A stretch of DNA of 64,000 bases from Salinibacterium sp. NG253 (lineage in GTDB: Bacteria; Actinomycetota; Actinomycetes; Actinomycetales; Microbacteriaceae), in assembly GCF_015864945.1 (NCBI RefSeq), contig NZ_JADYWF010000001.1, forward strand, positions 1,984,378 to 2,048,377. Reading direction: 5' to 3'. Numbering within the stretch: the stretch's first letter is position 1; each line of letters begins with the position of its first letter. A model generated the notes under the pieces. That model was not told the DNA's origin and made no database searches. It saw only the letters and a program-made list of their open reading frames with translations. Shown one piece after another: positions 53,550 through 60,408 of this stretch. The translations under genes and the position numbers were made by a program.

Positions 53550-54116
53550 TTATCCCTGTTGGAGGTCTGCTGCGGTCAACGAGTTCGGCAGCTTATCGCC
53601 CTCGTTGCCTAGCCATTGATATTTATCACCATCTGCACCAAAGAGGCCGGCGGTGCCACCCGTGATGTAGAACTCATTTCCGGAGGCACCGGGCACGCCT
53701 GATTCCACTAAGAATACGAGATAGGACCCACTGGCGTCGATGACGATTTTGCTGCCGTCTTCAGACACCGAGTTGCCAGTTGCCAGCTGCCGGATCACGA
53801 TTTCCTCACCGGCGCTAAACTTCTGGTCCAGTCTCGCATCATCGGGCAGTCCAGCTGGCTGGAAAATCGCCGTTATCTCAGCCGTGGATGCGGTATAGGC
53901 AGAAGCAGAATCTGTCTCGGGGTACTCTTTCTGACTCGTCACGTCGATGCTTGCCACGAGCGTGCTATCGGCGGCAAGCTCTTTGATGGAGTTGTAGAGC
54001 TTTACCCGTGAACCAGATGAGAACGTAACGGCCGGAGCGCAAGCTGCAAGCGACATAACGCTGACAACTGCCACCATCATGAGGAACTGTCGGCCGTATT
54101 TGGGGAGCGAAATCAT
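53550..54116 (-). CDS. Hypothetical lipoprotein, partner of the metalloprotease gene
   Basis: A 188-residue protein with an N-terminal signal and lipobox LAAC near residues 23-26, so it is predicted to be anchored outside the membrane. The mature part is beta-rich with no family I recognise. It follows the secreted protease gene on the same strand after 13 bases, suggesting one transcript and a joint extracellular role, such as an inhibitor, receptor or anchor. Confidence 0.72.
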   Translation of the reverse strand: MISLPKYGRQFLMMVAVVSVMSLAACAPAVTFSSGSRVKLYNSIKELAADSTLVASIDVTSQKEYPETDSASAYTASTAEITAIFQPAGLPDDARLDQKFSAGEEIVIRQLATGNSVSEDGSKIVIDASGSYLVFLVESGVPGASGNEFYITGGTAGLFGADGDKYQWLGNEGDKLPNSLTAADLQQG

Positions 54117-54129
54117 TGTCCCAATCCAA

Positions 54130-54657
54130 TCAGTAGAGAGCGTTCATTCCTTGAGAGTCATCCGCAACAAGTTGGCAGCCGATGCCCGCAGCGTAGTTGC
54201 TTGTCGAAACTGAATTCATAATGGCAGTAGCGGTCGAAGAATGATTGAGGCCCATCACGTGACCGATCTCGTGGACCCAAACGCACTTGCGCTTCGTCAC
54301 CGAGTACGAATTCGTGTAATAGGTGTTGATCCATGATTCACCCGTGTGGCCATCGCACGCCCACGTCGACCTACCGTCGTATCCCGCCGCCCCATTGTTC
54401 TTATAGGTCACTGTGAACGCCGCCGTGGAGCTGGTGAGTAGATTCGCGTCTGTGACGTTCCAAGCGCGTACCGCTGCAGATACTTCGGATGCGAACGGCG
54501 TGCCGCCAAGGTTTTGATACCGCTGCGGACTCAAGGTACAGCCCGTCGTGGTGTAGGCGTTCGCCCCGGTTACACCAAGCCCAACTGACATTGTGGACAC
54601 TAAACCAACTGCTAAGATCGCCACGACGACTTTCTGATTGCGGCTGCGAAGCTTCAT
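54130..54657 (-). CDS. Secreted matrixin-type zinc metalloprotease
   Basis: A 175-residue protein with a signal peptide cleaved near Ala34. The zinc motif HEIGHVMGLNHS places ligands at His129, His133 and His139 with catalytic Glu130, and the Met-turn is at Met147 (TAIMNS). This HExxHxxGxxH plus Met-turn defines metzincins of the matrixin (M10) kind. Four or more cysteines suggest disulfides in the exported protein. There is no prodomain, so it is shorter than typical matrixins. The target is unknown. Confidence 0.8.
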   Translation of the reverse strand: MKLRSRNQKVVVAILAVGLVSTMSVGLGVTGANAYTTTGCTLSPQRYQNLGGTPFASEVSAAVRAWNVTDANLLTSSTAAFTVTYKNNGAAGYDGRSTWACDGHTGESWINTYYTNSYSVTKRKCVWVHEIGHVMGLNHSSTATAIMNSVSTSNYAAGIGCQLVADDSQGMNALY

Positions 54658-54736
54658 TGACTTCCCGATCCGTTTCGATGATTTGTAACGATGCTGGCCA
54701 AGTTACGCGCCCTAAAGGTGAACGTCAATCAATTTC

Positions 54737-54776
54737 GCGGTCGCCTGCTTGGTAATAACCTGCAGACGGCGACCGC
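54737..54776. repeat. Inverted repeat upstream of the metalloprotease gene
   Basis: Arms GCGGTCGCC (54737-54745) and GGCGACCGC (54768-54776) are perfect inverted copies, 22 bases apart, about 80 bases upstream of the protease start. It could be a terminator for a lost upstream gene or an operator. Confidence 0.45.
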
Positions 54777-54898
54777 GGCTCGGAAGCTGGGCTGGCGCGT
54801 GCGTATGGAGATCCGCCTGCGGTGGTCATGTCGGTGAAGGTTCGGCCCGCGGGCCGTCGTGATCTGCGGATTCATCCGGGATCCATCATTATGTAGTG

Positions 54899-55381
54899 AT
54901 GGATGTCATCGTTCGAAGAGCGGTTCCTGACGAGTGGCGCGCCGTGCAAGACATCCGCCTTCGAGCACTAACTCGTGAGCCGTCTGCATTTGGCTCATCC
55001 GCGGGCGGAGAAAGCCTTCTCACCGAGGGTGATTGGCGGCAACGCATCGCGCACGGCTTCTCGGTACTCGCCTGGGCGGACGAGGAGCCCATCGGAATGG
55101 TGAGTGGAATCGTTAAGCGGGAGACCGGTGGGCACGAGCTGGTAGGGATGTGGGTCGACCCCGAACAGCGGGGAACTGGGGTGGCAACACTCGTGGTCGA
55201 TGCCATGTGTGCCTAGGCGAAAGGCATGCGTGCGACAACGCTTGCTCTCTGGGTGGTTGTCGAGAACCAACGAGCGCGCCGGTTTTATGAGCGTGTCGGT
55301 TTTCGGGCTACAGGCGACTACGCGAAGCTTCCCAGTCACCCTGAGCTGTCTGAAGAAAAAATGACGATGGTCCTCCGTTAG
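54899..55381 (+). pseudogene. GNAT N-acetyltransferase interrupted by an amber codon
   Basis: The frame encodes a GNAT protein (MDVIVRRAVPDEWRAVQDIR onward, acetyl-CoA loop DPEQRGTGVATLVVDA). Codon 106 (55214-55216) is TAG. The same frame then continues without further stops through ALWVVVENQRARRFYERVGF, the normal GNAT C-terminus, to a stop at 55379-55381. The affected position is usually Trp in this family, so one base change (TGG to TAG) explains it. Total length without the stop would be about 160, the normal size. Confidence 0.85.
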
Positions 55382-55478
55382 AGGTTCCCTGTGACACAGG
55401 TCACGCCCGTGTTCGAGCTGCATGGGAAATCGTCGCGCTTGCGTGCTTTCGGATGAGAATAGTGGTCAGAGTGGCTCG

Positions 55479-55763
55479 TCAGAAACGTGAGGCTGAGTCC
55501 GCTGCGAAGCCAGCAATACGAACGATGTGATCGCACACGCGGTCGGGCGGGATTCTGTTCGCGGCCAACAAGGTAACGATGCCGTGGCCTGCCGCCCGGA
55601 TTAGCTCCGCCGCCGCCGCCGCGTCCGCTTCCGGCTCGGTGACGGTGCGGGCAACCTCTTCCTTCAGAATGCTGAATGCTGTGTGCAACTCCCCGGAAGT
55701 ATCAGCAGACGCGAACGGGAGTGTCGTTCGGGTCGAGAACATTGCCTCACAAGCCTCGGCCAT
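55479..55763 (-). pseudogene. TetR family regulator C-terminal fragment (WHG domain)
   Basis: The 94 residues resemble the ligand-binding WHG domain of TetR regulators (AAAAAELIRAAGHGIVTLLA). The helix-turn-helix is missing: a stop codon precedes the first ATG and the upstream DNA belongs to the AbiE remnant. It is probably a leftover from rearrangement. Confidence 0.65.
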
Positions 55764-55796
55764 TCAACCTGTTTGGAGTCGGCTCTTGCGCGCTTC

Positions 55797-56075
55797 GAGT
55801 TGATTGGCACCTGTTTGACCGTGCCACGTTCGAGATTGGTCGCACTCTGCTCGCGACAGGGGACGAAGGTCAGAGCATCGAACTTTATTCGGCTGAGCGT
55901 TCGATTGTCGACGCGTTCAGGCTGCGAGGCATTGTCGGGTACGAGACCGGTATTGAGGCGTTGCGCAATTGGTTGAAGCACCCAGAGCATCCCAACCCGC
56001 CAGGTTGTTTGCCATTGCGCAGGCCCTGCCGCGAGCGGTCGGCCCCTACGAACCGCCTTGGAGATACTGACATGA
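55797..56075 (+). pseudogene. AbiEi antitoxin C-terminal remnant, frameshifted
   Basis: The frame DWHLFDRATFEIGRTLLATG to GIEALRNWLKHPE matches the AbiEi antitoxin domain of type IV toxin-antitoxin pairs. The match then jumps to the second frame (PARLFAIAQALPRAVGP) and again to the third (LRTALEILT, stop at 56073-56075), so there are two frameshifts. The N-terminal helix-turn-helix half is absent. The stop overlaps the ATG of the AbiEii remnant, preserving the ancestral operon junction. Confidence 0.7.
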
Positions 56076-56276
56076 CCCCGGAGCAGACTTTTGCTGCGCT
56101 GCAACGCATCGCCCGATAGCAGGACCGCGCGCTGTGCGAAGTCCGTCGTCGAGGACATGGCTTTGGCCGTCCTCAAAGATCATCTCACTGAAGTGTCGAC
56201 ATTCCTGAATCCAGTCTTCGTGGACGCAGTCGAACCTGCGGCAGCGTGGGACCTAACTTCGAAGACGTGGATCTAA
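56072..56276 (+). pseudogene. AbiEii nucleotidyltransferase toxin remnant, internally deleted
   Basis: ATG 56072 starts MTPEQTFAALQRIAR and stops at 56117. A different frame then gives VEDMALAVLKDHLTEVSTFLNPV and ends FVDAVEPAAAWDLTSKTWI at 56276. These look like the two ends of an AbiEii-like protein of about 250-300 residues with the catalytic middle removed. It cannot be active. Confidence 0.55.
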
Positions 56277-56480
56277 GGCTGCTTGTTCTCTTTCCCTAAT
56301 TCCACCGATGCAGTGGAGACGTAGCTCGTTACCGAGCAATAATCAGATTGACCGTGCCCACATTTCACCCACACTTGGGGAGCATCGCCGTCAGCGCGCG
56401 GCATCGGAGTCGCGCCCAGTCACCAGTGTTTTGCAGAGATTTTGGACAGTTCCGCGCAACTCCGCGGAAACGGCTTTCGA

Positions 56481-56525
56481 CTACGGATCAATAGGCCGGG
56501 GGTTCAAATCCCTCCGGGCGCACCA
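56481..56525 (+). repeat. Attachment-site core, copy 2 (island junction)
   Basis: Identical to the last 45 bases of tRNA-Arg(ACG) including CCA. It is not a functional tRNA, since the 5' half is replaced by island sequence. It marks the boundary between islands 1 and 2. Confidence 0.92.
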
Positions 56526-56530
56526 CTCCA

Positions 56531-56558
56531 GAAAGCCCCACATTCGTGTGGGGCTTTC
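56531..56558. terminator. Terminator hairpin after att copy 2
   Basis: Perfect 12-base arms GAAAGCCCCACA (56531-56542) and TGTGGGGCTTTC (56547-56558) with a stable TTCG loop. It is the ancestral tRNA-Arg terminator by comparison with 63799-63826, and here it also ends the minus-strand specificity gene. Confidence 0.85.
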
Positions 56559-56562
56559 GTCG

Positions 56563-57576
56563 TTAGCTTTCTTCTGTGCTGACGAGCATTCCCGTTGGAT
56601 CCCCGTCGGTCACCGGAATCCGAAATCCGCCCCGTGTCTTGACGAGACTCGCGCGCAAGTCCCCTATGACGGTGGACACCGTGTGATTTGAAGCAAGCCC
56701 TTCCGGCAACGCTGGAAGGGCTAAGTCAGCCAAGGTGCGATTCGCTTGACGCCCGAATGAAAACCGGTAGCGATTGGAGCGAATGCACATTGCCCAGTAC
56801 AGTTTCTCAGCGTCGGACATTGGCGTCCGTGGCTTCAAGATTGCTACATCTCGGCCACAGACGAATGCTTCCGGTTGCAGGAAAGTGGCGAGCGGGCTTC
56901 CGCCGAGCGCTACGCTCAGTTCGCCGGATTCGCCCGGAGTTTCTCCAACGGGCAGCTTCACCCGCGCCGACACGCCGTTATTCCGATCAGTTCGACTAAC
57001 GAAGTTCACTCCGCTTGGAGGGGCCACGCGGTGAAGTCGATTCAACTCAAGGCTCTGTCCATAACGCACCTCGAATAGATCTCCGACAGCGGCTCCCGCT
57101 CGCGGAACGCCCGATTCAGACGCAGTGATCGGCGGAATCATCGATGTAAGTTGCTCAACGACTTGATTTGCGGAAATCCATTCAGGCGGGCGATCCGGAA
57201 GCTCCAGCGTCGCGAGCGTGCGATTGGCTTCTCGCCCGAACCCTTCGTATCGGAAGCGGTTGGCTTGAATGCACGTTGCCCAATACAGTTTTTCCACGAG
57301 CGTCATGGGTGTCTTGGGCTGCAGTACTGCTACGTTCTGCGCAGTATAGAAAGGCTCGCTCTGGACAAACGTCGCTAAACGAGACGCGCCGCCGAGCGCA
57401 ACTGTCAGCAGCCCAGGCTTGTATGGGGCAACCTGCCCCACGCGGGCGACACGACCGCTGACCCCCTGTTTTTTTCCTGATCGTCCTACAAAGCAGATTC
57501 CTGCCGGGGTGACCTTCATTTTGTTGAAATCGAATTTGTTTCCGTAAGACACCTCGAATAGCTCGTCAACTCTCAT
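56563..57576 (-). CDS. Restriction-modification specificity subunit (BcgIB/HsdS-like)
   Basis: A 337-residue protein made of two similar halves. Each starts with a D-L/E-L-F-E-V-x-Y-G motif (VDELFEVSYGNKFDFNK near residue 3; VGDLFEVRYGQSLELNR near residue 168), continues to G-V-S-A/G-R-V and L-x-V-A-L-G-G, and closes with E-K-L-Y-W-A-x-C-I-x-x-N-R. The duplicated target-recognition layout and length match the specificity subunit of type IIB BcgI. It would read a bipartite site. The start overlaps the methylase stop by 11 bases. Confidence 0.82.
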   Translation of the reverse strand: MRVDELFEVSYGNKFDFNKMKVTPAGICFVGRSGKKQGVSGRVARVGQVAPYKPGLLTVALGGASRLATFVQSEPFYTAQNVAVLQPKTPMTLVEKLYWATCIQANRFRYEGFGREANRTLATLELPDRPPEWISANQVVEQLTSMIPPITASESGVPRAGAAVGDLFEVRYGQSLELNRLHRVAPPSGVNFVSRTDRNNGVSARVKLPVGETPGESGELSVALGGSPLATFLQPEAFVCGRDVAILKPRTPMSDAEKLYWAMCIRSNRYRFSFGRQANRTLADLALPALPEGLASNHTVSTVIGDLRASLVKTRGGFRIPVTDGDPTGMLVSTEES

Positions 57577-59437
57577 CGATGAGCTCCGGCGGCACTTGTG
57601 CGGATAGCATTAATTGCGCGATTGCGTAGTTGCGGATAGTCGCATGAAAGTCCGCCTCGGTTAGCTTCGAATAGTCCGTTTCCATGTATGCTTCCGCGCA
57701 CCACTCATCGCTGGCAGTTACCTTCTTAGTGACGGATTCTCCTGTGCGAACCTCACGGTTTCGAAATGCGTCAACCCAGGCATCTCGGATCGCGGGCCAG
57801 CGGCCATTCGAATCGATCCGGCCAAGGTGTTTAGTCTTGACATAACCGTCATCCCTCCAGTAGCCAAACCAGGTTTTCTTATTCTCGATGGCGTGTGGCT
57901 TGTGGGCGGTAAAAATCATCACGCAGGTGATCACACCTACTGGCGAGAAAAGCTCGCTTGGCATGGACATAACGGCTTCGAGCGTGTGTGACTTCAGGAG
58001 GGCAGCCTTTTCAGCGCTTGGCGCGGTCGCGCAGGACATTGGCACGATCGCAACCCCGGTGCCTCCCGCGTCGAGCAAGTCCAGCATGTGTTGAACGAAC
58101 GCCAGTTCGCTCAGTCCCGCTCCCTTTTGGTTGTAAGGGGGGTTGATTAGCCCCACATTTGCTTTGTGAGCCTGGACCGCCTTCGAGACACCTTCATCGA
58201 AACACGAACCTTGGTAGAGGTTCGCCTTGCCGTCACCACGGAGGATCATGTTGGAGGCGGCCAGGGCATACATCCCGGGCTGTTGCTCGACGCCTACCAG
58301 CCGCTCTTTGCGGATTTGTTCCCGTTCCGCTTCCGACGTAGCCCCAGAGAGCATCCTGTTCATCGCTGAAATCAGAAAACCACCAGTTCCCGCACAGGTA
58401 TCGAGTACAATGTCGTGTTTGTTGACATTCGCGAGTTCGGCGAAAAGTTCCGTAACGTGTCTGGGCGTAAGCACTATCCCGAGGGCCTTACCGTCTCCTC
58501 CTGTGTATTTCAGAAATTCACCGTAAAACTGTCCTACAACATCGAAGCCTTCATACGTCCTCGTGAGTGGCAACACGTGTTCGGCAAGCATCTCGATCAA
58601 CTCGTACAACACGCCGCGTGGGTGAGTGGGCGTCGGCTTCCCTAGCTCCGGATGTACTCCGATCGTGGAATATGGCTGCGTCATATTGATCTTCTTTGCC
58701 TGAGGGATCTCCGCAGCTTCCAGCTCATCCTTCACAACTCGGAGCCATTGCCGTTGCAATTCTGACGGGGAGTAATTCCCATAGCTATTCGCGAAGGCAG
58801 CATTCCGTAATGCAAGTAGCGTTCCCGAAACAAGAAGGGGCTTCTCGGCCTCCGTCAATTTCCCGTAGTCGCGCATGAAGTTGTGGAGGTCGCGCGAGAA
58901 CGCCATCAGGTCGGAGACGCGTGCTTGTTCTACTGCGGGATCGTATTGTGCGGCATCTATGTAGTCCACGAAGGGCAGAAGGTCCTCGATCTCGGCTCCT
59001 GAGCGGGCGGATAGCTGTCGCGCGATCGCCGATCCGCGTGGGTGTAAATATGTCGAAACAAGTAGATCGCCCTCTGACTGCCCGCTCACCGCGACAGCGA
59101 GCACGTGAAAACTGCTGCTCAGCGATTTCGCATAATGCAGCACACCGTCAACGGCGTAGTCGACGGGCTTCGAGAGATCTCTCGATACATGTTTTCTGGG
59201 ATCACCTTTGCATTCGACTACCAACACGAAGTCAGGCACGGCGAGGGATGTAACAATGAACTCGGGCGCGCCTAGGCCGGTGCCGCCCGTCTTTGAGGCG
59301 CCCTTAAGGAGGCGGCGAATCTCAGCTATCTGGCTTCGCTGTTCTTCTACACGTGTGTCGCTGTCCTCGTCGAAATATCCCAGAATGCGGAGCTTATCCC
59401 GTACGAGATTTTCAGTGATTCTTTCGTTGATGCTCAT
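57566..59437 (-). CDS. Type IIB-like restriction enzyme: nuclease-N6-adenine methyltransferase fusion (BcgIA-like)
   Basis: A 623-residue fusion. Residues 60-120 hold a PD-(D/E)xK nuclease core (PDFVLVVECKGD). A helical linker follows. From about residue 320 comes an HsdM-type methyltransferase with the AdoMet motif LDTCAGTGGF, catalytic NPPYNQ and LTPRHVTELFAEL. Size and order equal BcgIA (about 637 residues). With the separate specificity subunit it should both methylate and cut DNA, perhaps on both sides of its site. Confidence 0.85.
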   Translation of the reverse strand: MSINERITENLVRDKLRILGYFDEDSDTRVEEQRSQIAEIRRLLKGASKTGGTGLGAPEFIVTSLAVPDFVLVVECKGDPRKHVSRDLSKPVDYAVDGVLHYAKSLSSSFHVLAVAVSGQSEGDLLVSTYLHPRGSAIARQLSARSGAEIEDLLPFVDYIDAAQYDPAVEQARVSDLMAFSRDLHNFMRDYGKLTEAEKPLLVSGTLLALRNAAFANSYGNYSPSELQRQWLRVVKDELEAAEIPQAKKINMTQPYSTIGVHPELGKPTPTHPRGVLYELIEMLAEHVLPLTRTYEGFDVVGQFYGEFLKYTGGDGKALGIVLTPRHVTELFAELANVNKHDIVLDTCAGTGGFLISAMNRMLSGATSEAEREQIRKERLVGVEQQPGMYALAASNMILRGDGKANLYQGSCFDEGVSKAVQAHKANVGLINPPYNQKGAGLSELAFVQHMLDLLDAGGTGVAIVPMSCATAPSAEKAALLKSHTLEAVMSMPSELFSPVGVITCVMIFTAHKPHAIENKKTWFGYWRDDGYVKTKHLGRIDSNGRWPAIRDAWVDAFRNREVRTGESVTKKVTASDEWCAEAYMETDYSKLTEADFHATIRNYAIAQLMLSAQVPPELIDES

Positions 59438-59556
59438 TGCCCCTGGACTTTCTCGTTGTGAACACGGGTCAACGCCCCGCCAAGAACAGTATGCAGCTAG
59501 GGAACGTCTTTTCTGGGACCGGCACAGGCGCTCTGGCCATAAGTTGGCTTGAGCCG

Positions 59557-59850
59557 TTAACTTCTGTGCCGTTGAGTTGCAACTTCCTGCCTGGAGTTGT
59601 CGCTTGTCAGGAAGAAGCCCAATTTTTCCATGTCGGAGGAACGATCAGCTTCAAAAAGGTGCGTGTACGTGATGTCCATTATTGCGATGCTGCTGTGACC
59701 CATCCACCGACTCACCTTATAAATATCGATACCAGCGGCCGCCATTGGGGAGGCGTAAGTGCGACGAAGGGAGTGTCATTTCAATCCGGTCACTCCCAAT
59801 TTTTGGATGCAGGGATGAAGTAGTGCTTGTATAAACTTCCGATATCGAAT
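59557..59850 (-). pseudogene. Tyrosine recombinase (phage integrase) C-terminal remnant with nonsense codon
   Basis: Reading leftward, the frame gives IQALLHPCIQKLGVTGLK, a TGA stop (59776-59778), then HSLRRTYASPMAAAGIDIYK and VSRWMGHSSIAIMDITYTHLF. This is the integrase catalytic end, with the His/Arg box, the GH box and the nucleophile Tyr. The residue at the stop is normally aromatic (Trp or Phe), so TGG to TGA would explain it. The N-terminal two thirds are missing. It is the only recombinase trace in the islands. Confidence 0.82.
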
Positions 59851-60408
59851 TAACGGCCATAGTCCAGCGCAGCCTTGCTCTCGGCGTAGCCCCCTTGCAT
59901 TCGCCCTGGCCAGAGCGCTGCATCTCGATTGTTCTCGTGAGGGTACTCCTTGAGAGCTAGGCACCCAAGCTCTCAAGGAGTTCCTAGCGTAAGGGGACGT
60001 CCCTCGAGCTACGCGCGGTCTTCGAAATACCAAACTGCCAGCCCGCGCCCTTGGCTCTGCGAACTGTGCGGCGAACTTCCGCGTGCATCCCCTGAAATGC
60101 TTCGACGCGCCGTGGAGCTCGCTGAATCTCAAGGATTGGCGGTCGCGTCATTGGCGCGAGATTTCGGATGGAAGCCAGCCCAGGTACGCAAGCTTATGGT
60201 TGAAGTCAACGAGCGACCCACCTTTCGGGGGAGTGGCTGCGTTATGGCCAACCTCGGCACCGACGCCGACGTCCGTCCTGCGCAAAGTTTAGAAAATCGT
60301 GCGTGGCCCTCGTCGGGGCGTCATGTGACTGAGATGGCAGTTCTGGAGCTTTTGGTCTGGACAATACCGCTGTAGTGCTCCGCGTGCCGGGTATGGTTTT
60401 GATCGAAC
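59851..60408. other. Gap with a perfect hairpin and a possible gene fragment
   Basis: It contains the hairpin at 59945-59981 and the palindrome GGGACGTCCC (59994-60003). On the plus strand about 60070-60240 reads LPRASPEMLRRAVELAESQG and then LASLARDF-like sequence, resembling the C-terminal helices of ImmA/IrrE-type proteins, but no start or zinc motif precedes it. It is best treated as a decayed fragment. The rest shows nothing. Confidence 0.4.
59945..59981. repeat. Perfect 14-base inverted repeat
   Basis: Arms ACTCCTTGAGAGCT (59945-59958) and AGCTCTCAAGGAGT (59968-59981) with a nine-base loop and no mismatches. There is no T tail on either side. It may be a protein-binding site, a recombination site of the lost integrase region or an RNA hairpin. 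Confidence 0.7.

Larger units (their letters stand above)
51549..56525. mobile_element. Integrated island 1 at tRNA-Arg, decayed
   Basis: About 5 kb between att copies 1 and 2. It contains a VOC gene, a metalloprotease and lipoprotein pair, a nonsense-mutated acetyltransferase, a TetR fragment and an AbiE remnant, with long gene-poor stretches. No integrase was found inside it. The level of decay suggests an old, immobile insertion. Confidence 0.75.
56354..56567 (+). repeat. Long direct repeat, island right end, copy 1
   Basis: Colinear with 63622-63835 without gaps. 127 bases of partly diverged island-end sequence (starting GTGCCCACATTTCACCCACA) lead into the 45-base att core and then about 42 bases including a terminator hairpin. 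The core and the following 42 bases are nearly identical between copies. Confidence 0.85.

Noticed and set aside
56481-56525. tRNA-like sequence
   Set aside because: Only the 3' half of tRNA-Arg is present and the 5' half is unrelated, so it is an attachment site, not a tRNA gene. The same holds at 63749-63793.
56563-59437. Classical type I restriction system with a missing HsdR
   Set aside because: The methylase already carries an N-terminal PD-(D/E)xK nuclease, and sizes match BcgI-type pairs, so no separate HsdR is needed.
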